Of a stretch of 5,346 bases of DNA, positions 1 through 5,346 are shown piece after piece (the stretch's first letter is position 1; every line of letters starts with the position of its first letter). Under the pieces are notes generated by a model. That model was not told the origin of the DNA, did not search any database, and saw only the letters and a list, made by a program, of their open reading frames with translations. The position numbers and the translations under genes were made by a program. The stretch comes from Methanobacteriota archaeon. GTDB taxonomy: Archaea; JACRDV01. The stretch spans positions 1-5,346 of the forward strand of contig JACRDV010000138.1 of assembly GCA_024860865.1 (NCBI GenBank), written 5' to 3'.

Positions 1-164
1 CGGCGCCGGCCGCAACGTAAGCGCGGTGGATATTAAGGATCGCCTCCGGCCGGTCAAAATTTTGCGCTTCAAAGCATTCTCCCGGCCGCATCCCCTGCTC
101 CATCAATTGCGTTCCCATGGCGCCGTCCATGACCAAAACGCGCCGCCGAATCTCGGATAGAAAA
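1..164. other. GC-rich segment of foreign composition
   Basis: By hand count 97 of 164 bases are G or C (about 59%). For comparison, 241-300 has 16 of 60 (27%) and 181-240 has 27 of 60 (45%). The change falls at the acetyltransferase/methyltransferase junction and matches the extent of the methyltransferase fragment. It indicates recent horizontal transfer or a chimeric join of two genomes; the window alone cannot decide. Confidence 0.6.
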
Positions 165-172
165 TTATTCAC
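1..172 (-). CDS. Homocysteine S-methyltransferase / MetH N-terminal domain, 5' fragment
   Basis: Only the first 57 codons are present; the gene runs off the window at base 1. The translation contains VLVMDGAMGTQL (residues 12-23), then RPGE (29-32), FDRPEAI (39-45) and IHRAYVAAGA (48-57). This is the signature start of the TIM-barrel, zinc-dependent homocysteine methyltransferase family, which moves a methyl group to homocysteine to make methionine. It could be full MetH, a short stand-alone methyltransferase, or a fusion with methylenetetrahydrofolate reductase; the fragment cannot tell. The GTG at 172-170 is chosen because GAGGAG (186-181) lies 8 bases upstream and the N-terminus then has normal family length. 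The start overlaps the end of the acetyltransferase gene by 8 bases, which would permit coupled translation. The fragment is GC-rich (about 59%) and unlike the rest of the window, so it may be transferred or wrongly joined. Confidence 0.85.
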   Translation of the reverse strand, partial: MNNFLSEIRRRVLVMDGAMGTQLMEQGMRPGECFEAQNFDRPEAILNIHRAYVAAGA

Positions 173-602
173 CCGGGAGTCTCCTCATCACTAAAGCATC
201 TTCACCATCGGGATAATGCCCTTTCTCCACACCAATTTCTTTAAATCCTAACTTAGAATAAAAATATTGAGCAGCTGAATTGCTTGCTTTTACTTCTAAA
301 TATACTCGCTTTGCTCCCCTACTTTTTAATCTATTTATGATATTGGTCATTAAAACAGTTCCGATGCCTTTTTTCCTATAACTGGGGTCTACTGCTATTG
401 CTAGAATGTAACCTTCTCCTTTCCATCTAATTGTCCCAATGATACCAACTACATATCCAACTACTAGCCCATCTATTTCCGCAACAAGAAAACCAGAGGG
501 GGTAATTCCATAATACCTCGAGAGCAATGAAAGCGGGGTTAAATGATCAATTGAGGCTTTTTCAATTTCTAAGATACTATCTCTATCTCTTAATTCATGC
601 AT
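165..602 (-). CDS. RimI/Ard1-like GNAT N-acetyltransferase
   Basis: A 145-residue GNAT-fold enzyme expected to transfer acetyl from acetyl-CoA to a protein alpha-amino group, as archaeal RimI/Ard1 (NatA-like) enzymes do. The acetyl-CoA pyrophosphate loop is visible as VDPSYRKKGIG (71-81), the R/Q-x-x-G-x-G/A motif. It is followed by the typical second half: YLEVKASNSAAQYFYSKLGF (101-120) and HYPDGEDALVM (129-139), the block that marks RimI/Ard1 within GNATs. Length fits the family. The ATG at 602 is the only standard start after the in-frame upstream TAA, but the codons just before it (Ile-Ile-Ile-Arg) look like the first beta strand of the family, so the true start may be a rare ATT around 614-609. 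No clear Shine-Dalgarno precedes 602. It lies 39 bases after Cdc48 and is probably co-transcribed with it. A specific protein substrate cannot be named. Confidence 0.88.
   Translation of the reverse strand: MHELRDRDSILEIEKASIDHLTPLSLLSRYYGITPSGFLVAEIDGLVVGYVVGIIGTIRWKGEGYILAIAVDPSYRKKGIGTVLMTNIINRLKSRGAKRVYLEVKASNSAAQYFYSKLGFKEIGVEKGHYPDGEDALVMRRLPGE
181..186 (-). promoter_or_regulatory. Shine-Dalgarno site for the methyltransferase GTG start
   Basis: On the minus strand GAGGAG sits 8 bases before the GTG at 172-170, inside the last codons of the acetyltransferase gene. It is the main reason for choosing the GTG start over the ATG codons further in, which would cut into the conserved DGAMGTQL segment. 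Confidence 0.55.
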
Positions 603-641
603 TCTGATAATAATGGAGTTTCCGATATTGATGCACCGTTA

Positions 642-2822
642 TCAATATCTCTCTTTAAATTCTTCCATTAGTCTTTGATACTGTTCTAATTGTTTCGTTC
701 CTATAGGTTTCACTTTCTTTAGCGCTTCTTCAAAATGTTTCTTTAAAATCTTAAAATCTAAGCGCCCTTGGCTATTATGGTTTATGAATTCTCTAATAGC
801 TAGCATAGAAGCCTCTCTACAAACAACTTCAATATCTGCACCAACATAATTTTCAGTTTGCTCGGCTAGAGCATTTATGTTTACATCGTTGTCCAAGGGC
901 ATACCACATGTATGAATCTTAAAGATTTCCTCTCTTGTTTCTCTATCTGGAGGAGGTATGTAAATTAATCTATCAAATCTTCCAGGTCTTAAAATAGCAG
1001 GGTCTACAATATCTGGTCGATTAGTCGCAGCTAATACGACGCATCCATGCAACTCTTCAAGTCCATCAAGCTCAGTTAAAAGTTGGCTGACCACTCTTTC
1101 TGTAACATGTGAATCTTCATGTTCAATCCCTCTCCTCGGGGCTATGGCATCGATCTCATCAAAGAAAATAACACATGGAGCAGCTTGTTTTGCTTTTTTA
1201 AATACTTCTCGAATGGCTTTTTCTGATTCTCCGACAAATTTTGAGAAAAGCTCAGGTCCTTTAATAGAGATGAAATTGGCTTCAGTTTGAGTTGCAACCG
1301 CCTTTGCAAGCATAGTTTTCCCGGTACCTGGTGGACCATAAAGCAGAATCCCTTTTGGAGGCTTAGTTTTAGCATACTTAAAAACGTCTGGATATTTAAA
1401 AGGCCATTCAATCGCTTCAATCAGTTCTTGTTTAGCATCTTCTAGTCCACCGATGTCTTCCCATTTAACATTTGGAACCTCAACAAATACTTCCCTTAAA
1501 GCAGAAGGCTCAATCTCTTTTAAAGCATTTACAAAATCACTCATGGTTACTTTTAGTTTAGTAAGAACTTCAGGTGGTATTAATTCAATTTCAAGGTCGA
1601 TCTCAGGAAGCACTCTTCGCAGTGCATGCATAGCCGCTTCTTTACATAAAGCCGCGATATCAGCACCAACAAATCCGTGGGTAACATCAGCAAGTTTTTC
1701 AAGGTCAACATTTTCAGATAATGGCATACCGCGGGTATGGATTTGAAGGATTTCTTTTCTTCCATTTCTATTTGGAACTCCAATGACTATTTCTCTATCA
1801 AAGCGACCAGGTCTTCTAAGTGCCGGGTCAAGAGCATTCGGTCGATTGGTAGCACCGATAACTATGATTTTACCTCTAGATTCTAAGCCATCCATTAATG
1901 CAAGCAATTGGGCAACAACTCTTTTTTCAACCTCACCAGTAACTTCTTCTCTCTTTGGTGCAATTGCATCAAGCTCATCAATAAAAATTATACTTGGAGC
2001 AAGCCTATTCGCATCATCAAAAATTTCTCTAAGCCTAGCCTCGCTTTCACCATAATACTTGTTTATTATTTCTGGTCCATTGATATCTATGAAATGTGCA
2101 TCAGTCTCATTGGCAACAGCTTTAGCAATCAGGGTTTTGCCAGTTCCAGGTGGTCCGTGCAGCAATACTCCCTTAGGAGGCTCAATCCCAAGTTGTTTAA
2201 AGACCTCTGGATGCCTTAAAGGCAGCTCAATCATTTCTCTGATTTTTTGGATTTCATTGTGGAGTCCTCCGATATCTTCATAAGTTATTGCAATTCTTTC
2301 TGCGACTTCAGCAGGTTTTTCACTTATTTTAATGATTGTATCAGAGCAAACAAGTAAAGCCTCTGCTTTAGGTTTCAAATCAATAACAACGAGTTGAACA
2401 AATGATCCGAAAAAATTTATTCGTATTTTATCTCCTTCAACTAAAGGTAAGCCCTCCAGTAAACTTTTAACGCTTTCTGAAATATCTCTTATAAATGGCG
2501 ACCTAACTTGTCCAATTAAAGCTAGGATAACTTTAGCAGCTTTTTCTGCTCTAATTTTTTGAATGCGAACTCTATCATCGAGCCTTATCTCTGCGTTGCT
2601 TCTTGTAATCCCATCAATTTGAATGATATCTTTTCCGCGATCTTGTGGATATGTAGGCATAACCTTTGCAGCTGTCTTTCTTTTGCCAATGATTGCAATT
2701 ACATCTCCTGTTTGTAATCCAATTGTTTTCATATCTTCCGGATCTATTCTAGCTATTCCTCTGCCAACGTCTCTTGCGGTCGTCTCAGTTACTCGAAGAA
2801 CTAATTCGGTATTAGTTAACAT
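642..2822 (-). CDS. cdc48: Cdc48/p97/VAT-type AAA+ ATPase (unfoldase)
   Basis: This 726-residue protein has the full Cdc48/VAT layout. The N domain (about 1-180; double-psi barrel plus second subdomain, with GRGIARID at 21-28) binds cofactors and substrates. D1 starts at YEDIGGL (181-187), with Walker A GPPGTGKT (223-230), Walker B IIFIDELD (278-285), sensor ATNRPN (324-329) and arginine-finger segment RRPGRFD (336-342). D2 starts at WEDIGGL (454-460), with Walker A 496-503, Walker B VIFFDEID (551-558), ATNRPD (599-604) and RPGRFD (612-617). Pore loops read KYYGES (255-260) and KFVGES (528-533). All ATPase residues looked for are intact, so it should be an active cytosolic hexameric unfoldase that threads proteins through its pore, often feeding the proteasome. 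The C-terminus ends KERY and lacks a HbYX proteasome-docking tail with a penultimate tyrosine. The ATG at 2822 gives the usual archaeal N-terminus; only a weak GAGAG (2833-2829) precedes it. The upstream ubiquitin-like/JAMM gene suggests a role in processing tagged proteins (inference). Confidence 0.97.
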   Translation of the reverse strand: MLTNTELVLRVTETTARDVGRGIARIDPEDMKTIGLQTGDVIAIIGKRKTAAKVMPTYPQDRGKDIIQIDGITRSNAEIRLDDRVRIQKIRAEKAAKVILALIGQVRSPFIRDISESVKSLLEGLPLVEGDKIRINFFGSFVQLVVIDLKPKAEALLVCSDTIIKISEKPAEVAERIAITYEDIGGLHNEIQKIREMIELPLRHPEVFKQLGIEPPKGVLLHGPPGTGKTLIAKAVANETDAHFIDINGPEIINKYYGESEARLREIFDDANRLAPSIIFIDELDAIAPKREEVTGEVEKRVVAQLLALMDGLESRGKIIVIGATNRPNALDPALRRPGRFDREIVIGVPNRNGRKEILQIHTRGMPLSENVDLEKLADVTHGFVGADIAALCKEAAMHALRRVLPEIDLEIELIPPEVLTKLKVTMSDFVNALKEIEPSALREVFVEVPNVKWEDIGGLEDAKQELIEAIEWPFKYPDVFKYAKTKPPKGILLYGPPGTGKTMLAKAVATQTEANFISIKGPELFSKFVGESEKAIREVFKKAKQAAPCVIFFDEIDAIAPRRGIEHEDSHVTERVVSQLLTELDGLEELHGCVVLAATNRPDIVDPAILRPGRFDRLIYIPPPDRETREEIFKIHTCGMPLDNDVNINALAEQTENYVGADIEVVCREASMLAIREFINHNSQGRLDFKILKKHFEEALKKVKPIGTKQLEQYQRLMEEFKERY

Positions 2823-2909
2823 AAAGATCTCTCAGACATATTTAATATGATTCTTGGGACCCCGGTAATTTTTTCGAGTTCCGGTAGTGCCCGAATTTAA
2901 GTTAATTTA
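2823..2909 (-). promoter_or_regulatory. Intergenic region upstream of cdc48, candidate promoter/operator
   Basis: This 87-base gap is the largest between complete genes here and the likeliest place for a separate cdc48 promoter. An A-rich stretch, CGAAAAAATTA (about 2877-2867), could serve as an archaeal BRE/TATA element and would give a leader of roughly 20-25 bases. A perfect inverted repeat with a one-base centre, CATATT-A-AATATG (2849-2837), would then lie close to the start of transcription, a common place for an archaeal repressor site. Its AT content means it could instead be the TATA box or chance. No start site can be proven from sequence alone. Confidence 0.3.
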
Positions 2910-3611
2910 CTATTTACTCAAGTATAAGTGTACCCCATGAATGAGAGGTGGAGATAATACAATGGCCTTCGGAGATAAAATGCTCAGCCATTTACCTTTA
3001 CTATTTGCGACTCCAACTGTAACAAATCCAGTTCCAGAAGTCCAAATTTCAGGAATCTCGCACTTTAGCAAATAAGTTTTGGTTTCTCTTGGAGGTAGCT
3101 GAACATCTTCACTTATCCAAAACTCCTTACCTTTTGAAGATGTAATGCGAATATGTAGTTTACTATCAGAAAGTAAAACTGTCCCTGTATTTTTGACTGT
3201 TACGGAAAAATTTAAATCTTCACCCACTCTAGCGTCAGAAATATCGAATGATATCACATCTGCATCCTCAATGGACTTGACTTTAAAGATGATTTTAAGA
3301 CTGCTTTCTTTAGAAGGATCTCCCTTTGATTTCCCATTAACAATGATTGGAGTTTGATCTCCACCTAAAGCTTGTATGGGAGCTGTAACTTTAATTGTTA
3401 AATAATAAATTTCACGCGAGTCCAGTAGTATATCAAATGGAGGAATTTTCTCAGCCGTTTTATCATAGATTTTTGCACCCCATGCCTCATGAACTTGCGA
3501 AATATCCCAAGATATTTCTATCTCATCTTTTACACTACCAACATTTTCAACAGCTAGCGTATAGGTTAATGTTTGTCCCGGTGCTATGTCAATGGATATT
3601 TCCTCAGGCAT
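2910..3611 (-). CDS. Two-domain beta-sandwich (NEW3/CARDB-like) protein, no signal peptide
   Basis: A 233-residue protein of unknown specific function. It looks like two tandem immunoglobulin-like beta sandwiches. Domain 1 (about 4-112) has the NEW3-type pattern GQTLTYTLAVENVG (12-25). Domain 2 (about 118-218) has the CARDB-type pattern GEDLNFSVTVKNTG (130-143) followed by LHIRI and a late ETKTYLLKCEIP strand. Such domains usually occur in exported archaeal surface proteins, but here there is no signal peptide and no hydrophobic membrane segment, and an in-frame TAA a few codons upstream rules out a longer N-terminus. The ATG at 3611 follows GGGGTGG (3622-3616) at a 4-base gap. The first 28 bases overlap the end of the ubiquitin-like/JAMM gene in another frame, so translation is probably coupled and the protein may act with that enzyme in the cytosol, perhaps as an adaptor or scaffold (inference). 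The domain naming is by pattern only. Confidence 0.75.
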   Translation of the reverse strand: MPEEISIDIAPGQTLTYTLAVENVGSVKDEIEISWDISQVHEAWGAKIYDKTAEKIPPFDILLDSREIYYLTIKVTAPIQALGGDQTPIIVNGKSKGDPSKESSLKIIFKVKSIEDADVISFDISDARVGEDLNFSVTVKNTGTVLLSDSKLHIRITSSKGKEFWISEDVQLPPRETKTYLLKCEIPEIWTSGTGFVTVGVANSKGKWLSILSPKAIVLSPPLIHGVHLYLSK

Positions 3612-4318
3612 ATAGCCACCCCGTGCATAGGTTTAGATAATAAAATCTTCATCAAAGAAATAAGCTGGTCTGCCTCAATTCTAAAAAATTCCACCTCCTT
3701 TTTAGCGCGATCTATGATAAGTGCAACTGTTTTTGGGTAAAGCTTTTGATAAGCAAGTTGAGTCAGTATGTCGCGCATGGACATGGAAGTTCCATTTCTC
3801 AGGTGCGAATGATACCAACCTACTACGTAGTTCTTTCCATTTCTAAGTTCTTCTGCTTTATTAGCTATTTTAACAGGGTCTAAATCCACCGATACTGAAT
3901 CTCCCTCAGCGATTGCCACGGAATTAGTAATTTGCAATTTATCTTCAGCAACCTCACCAATCAACAAACCGCCAACTTCTTTATCAACGTATTTTTGAGC
4001 ATGCGTGAAACACTTCTTAAGTACTTCTTCTTTTATTTGGAGGACTTTTGATTCAGCAAGCTTTTTTCTTAGATATACTCTTCGATTAGTCCTTTTTACA
4101 CCTATACACAAAGTTAGATTATCTATATTTTGAACTCTGAGATTTTTTTCGCCCTTAAGGTTAAGTTTTTTTCCTTGGTGAACAAGTATAACTTCTTCAT
4201 CCGCATCTATTTTAAGAAAATCTACGAGACGCTGCGTGATATAGTCCAAAGTATAATCTGGATGAACCTTCAACCTCAGTGGAGTTGGATTACCGAAAGC
4301 AGGAAATATCTTGACCAT
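3584..4318 (-). CDS. Ubiquitin-like domain fused to Rpn11-like JAMM/MPN+ metalloprotease
   Basis: A 244-residue fusion. Residues 1-75 align by eye with ubiquitin over the full beta-grasp fold: KIF start, a KVHPDYTLDYITQRL helix region (17-31), VILVHQGKKL (43-52, compare RLIFAGKQL), KNLRVQNIDN (58-67) and a final TLCIGVKR strand. It has no C-terminal Gly-Gly, so it is a built-in domain and not a tag. Residues about 90-215 are an MPN domain with an intact JAMM zinc site: Glu114 in EVGGLLIG, then H170-S-H172, seven residues, S180-x-x-D183 (H-x-H-x7-S-x2-D). The flanking VVGWYHSH (165-172) and DILTQ (183-187) resemble the proteasomal deubiquitinase Rpn11. Expected role: zinc isopeptidase/endopeptidase removing a ubiquitin-like modifier, with the ubiquitin-like part as a docking module, plausibly for the Cdc48 N domain encoded two genes downstream (inference). 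TAA directly precedes the ATG, fixing the start; no strong Shine-Dalgarno is seen. It lies 22 bases after the deacetylase/zinc-finger gene. Confidence 0.88.
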   Translation of the reverse strand: MVKIFPAFGNPTPLRLKVHPDYTLDYITQRLVDFLKIDADEEVILVHQGKKLNLKGEKNLRVQNIDNLTLCIGVKRTNRRVYLRKKLAESKVLQIKEEVLKKCFTHAQKYVDKEVGGLLIGEVAEDKLQITNSVAIAEGDSVSVDLDPVKIANKAEELRNGKNYVVGWYHSHLRNGTSMSMRDILTQLAYQKLYPKTVALIIDRAKKEVEFFRIEADQLISLMKILLSKPMHGVAICLRKYPLT

Positions 4319-4340
4319 TTATTTAGACTCTAATAATTTT

Positions 4341-4475
4341 TTATTTGGAAGCCACGAAAGCTAATTTTTGCGCTTCTTCAAGTCTTTTGAAAACGAGCTT
4401 TCCTCCGCAAGCCAAACATCTTGCTACAAAATTCGTGTGCGCATGCTTGCAGGTGGAGCAGATCCATATGTACAT
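4341..4475 (-). CDS. Possible separately translated 44-residue zinc finger protein
   Basis: Inside the end of the deacetylase gene, in the same frame, an ATG at 4475 is preceded by a near-ideal ribosome binding site. Starting here gives a complete 44-residue protein beginning MYIWICSTCK. It holds one zinc site, W-x-C-x2-C-x10-C-x2-C (Trp4, Cys6, Cys9, Cys20, Cys23), then a short charged helix-like tail. That spacing equals the RanBP2/NZF zinc finger found in Npl4 and other ubiquitin binders, although the usual Asn four residues after the second Cys is His here (an Asn follows two residues later). Rubredoxin-like ribbons also begin W-x-C-x2-C, so that is the main alternative. It is followed after 22 bases by the ubiquitin-like/JAMM gene. 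Either it is an independent product, or the site is a relic of two genes that fused by losing a stop codon. Confidence 0.5.
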   Translation of the reverse strand: MYIWICSTCKHAHTNFVARCLACGGKLVFKRLEEAQKLAFVASK

Positions 4476-5300
4476 CTTATCACCTCCTTTTTCATTTTTT
4501 AACGGTTCTTTTTTATTTTTATTTAGAAAATACTCTGAAATATCTCCTTTCAAGATTTTTTGCTTGTATTCGTTTGTAGCCTCGATGCACGTCTGAAATT
4601 TTATCTGAGTATCCTTTCTGGTGATATAGTTAAGCATAGCCTTCAACATTAGGATATACCCTGCTCTTCCAACACAAGTAGGATGCATTAGCAACAAAAA
4701 GTAGGACTCTCCAGTATTGATTGCACTCCGACAGGCGCAATCAAATCTTCTCATCCAAGCCAACAACACAGATCTTACTCCTATTTTGTAGGCAGCTGAA
4801 TCGAAATCTCCACAATTCATTGGAAAAACAACTATATCATTCTTCAAAAAAGGTTGGAAATTAAATTCTTTTTGTGAGCTATCGTAAAAGAAATCAAGTT
4901 TTTTTAATGATATATAAAGAGCTTCATTCCAAAGCATGTTAGGGGCTCTAAATCCTTTTGGATCAAAATTAGGAATAATTTCGCGTATCATGCTAATAGC
5001 ATTTTGTATTCTTGTGATTTGTGTTTGAGTCTCATGTAAAAAATGTAAAATTTTAGGATTTTGCTGAGTGCCATAACCAAAGTGGAAATCACTGTGGACT
5101 GCGAGTTCAAATCCATTTTCACTTAGTAACTTAATGCTCTCTGGATATCTCAATGCAGTTTCGGCATCTAGGAAGAAAGTTGCTGGAAAGCCATTAAGGA
5201 TATTCATAATCCTCTCAATTTTGCCATTAAGATCCCCGAAGTATTCATATTCCTCTACATCAAAGGTAAGCAATAAATGTATTAACGGTTTCTCAGTCAT
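4341..5300 (-). CDS. NodB-type polysaccharide deacetylase with C-terminal zinc finger
   Basis: A 319-residue protein. Residues about 5-245 are a carbohydrate esterase 4 / NodB-homology domain, which removes acetyl groups from N-acetylated sugars using a metal ion. Motifs seen: TFDVEE (12-17) in place of TFDDG, so the second Asp is absent as in several prokaryotic relatives; HSDFH (69-73), the H-S/T-x-x-H metal motif; FRAPN (117-121); FFYDSS (137-142); and LLLMHP (202-207). The domain is probably active. No signal peptide or membrane anchor is present, so it acts inside the cell or on a cytosolic sugar intermediate. A charged Lys/Glu-rich linker (about 252-275) leads to a four-Cys finger at 279-298. 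The start ATG at 5300 is supported by GAGG (5310-5307) 6 bases upstream and an in-frame TGA five codons before it. The finger may also be translated on its own (see 4341-4475). A functional link of the sugar enzyme to the downstream Cdc48 genes is not obvious. Confidence 0.85.
   Translation of the reverse strand: MTEKPLIHLLLTFDVEEYEYFGDLNGKIERIMNILNGFPATFFLDAETALRYPESIKLLSENGFELAVHSDFHFGYGTQQNPKILHFLHETQTQITRIQNAISMIREIIPNFDPKGFRAPNMLWNEALYISLKKLDFFYDSSQKEFNFQPFLKNDIVVFPMNCGDFDSAAYKIGVRSVLLAWMRRFDCACRSAINTGESYFLLLMHPTCVGRAGYILMLKAMLNYITRKDTQIKFQTCIEATNEYKQKILKGDISEYFLNKNKKEPLKNEKGGDKMYIWICSTCKHAHTNFVARCLACGGKLVFKRLEEAQKLAFVASK
4479..4490 (-). promoter_or_regulatory. Strong internal Shine-Dalgarno sequence
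   Basis: AAAGGAGGTGAT matches the conserved 3' end of 16S rRNA over 12 bases, and its GGAGG core is 7 bases from the ATG at 4475. It is the strongest ribosome binding site in the window, yet it lies inside an open reading frame, where it encodes Lys-Gly-Gly-Asp in the deacetylase linker. This is the main evidence for internal initiation of the zinc finger protein. Confidence 0.7.
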
Positions 5301-5346
5301 TTTTTGCCTCTTTCAATCAAGCGATTTTTGCTTAATTCATTTGATA
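5301..5346 (-). other. Upstream edge of the deacetylase gene
   Basis: These 46 bases hold the GAGG ribosome binding site (5310-5307) and stop codons in frame with the deacetylase. A preceding gene could end at the TGA just before the Shine-Dalgarno, but too little sequence is present to show it. No convincing TATA element is seen. Confidence 0.4.

Noticed and set aside
1142-2850. Several open frames on both strands overlapping cdc48
   Set aside because: They lie in other frames of a strongly conserved 726-residue gene, show low-complexity Ser/Leu-rich translations and no recognisable domain or start context.
2873-2895. Stem-loop (TTCGGG / CTCGAA arms with an 11-base loop) as a terminator
   Set aside because: The stem is short with a G-U pair, and in the direction of transcription it is followed by A residues, not a U run.
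3145-3640. Plus-strand open frames antisense to the beta-sandwich and JAMM genes
   Set aside because: They are shadows of the minus-strand genes with no domain pattern.
4094-4318. The ubiquitin-like domain as a conjugated modifier released by its own JAMM domain
   Set aside because: There is no Gly-Gly at the domain border (the strand runs on as VKRTNRR), so it looks like a fixed docking domain.
3584-4318. Direct naming as Npl4 or Rpn11 orthologue
   Set aside because: The domain order is like Npl4 and the active site like Rpn11, but it lacks the Npl4 zinc finger insert and C-terminal domain, and orthology cannot be judged without a tree.
4341-4475. Small RING finger (E3-like) protein as in the Caldiarchaeum ubiquitin cluster
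   Set aside because: Only four cysteines forming one zinc site are present; a RING needs eight ligands for two zincs.

Overview
The window is almost entirely coding, and every gene lies on the minus strand. A two-AAA-domain Cdc48/VAT ATPase, a RimI/Ard1-type acetyltransferase and mostly short gaps or overlaps between genes point to an archaeon. The AT-rich base use and the style of the Cdc48 would fit a TACK-group lineage such as Bathyarchaeia, but that placement is a guess from the proteins, not a computed phylogeny.

Read in the direction of transcription (high to low coordinates), the genes are: (1) a NodB-type polysaccharide deacetylase whose C-terminus is a four-cysteine zinc finger, preceded in frame by a near-perfect Shine-Dalgarno sequence and ATG, so the finger may also be made as a separate 44-residue protein; (2) a protein with an N-terminal ubiquitin-like domain and a C-terminal JAMM/MPN+ metalloprotease domain that resembles Rpn11 around its active site; (3) a small protein of two immunoglobulin-like beta-sandwich domains, with no signal peptide, overlapping gene 2 by 28 bases; (4) Cdc48; (5) a RimI-like N-acetyltransferase; (6) the first 57 codons of a homocysteine S-methyltransferase / MetH N-terminal domain, overlapping gene 5 by 8 bases and running off the window.

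The most interesting part is genes 1 to 4. A zinc finger with NZF-like cysteine spacing, a ubiquitin-like domain fused to an MPN domain, and Cdc48 are the ingredients of the eukaryotic Cdc48-Npl4 ubiquitin-unfolding machine. Here the MPN domain keeps all JAMM catalytic residues, as in Rpn11, whereas Npl4 has lost them. The inference is a compact archaeal module that couples removal of a ubiquitin-like tag to Cdc48 unfolding, with the beta-sandwich protein as a possible adaptor. This is a hypothesis from domain content and gene order. No ubiquitin, E1 or E2 gene is visible in the window.

The first ~164 bases are about 59% G+C, against clearly AT-rich sequence next to them. This change falls at the acetyltransferase / methyltransferase boundary and suggests either recent gene acquisition or a chimeric assembly join.
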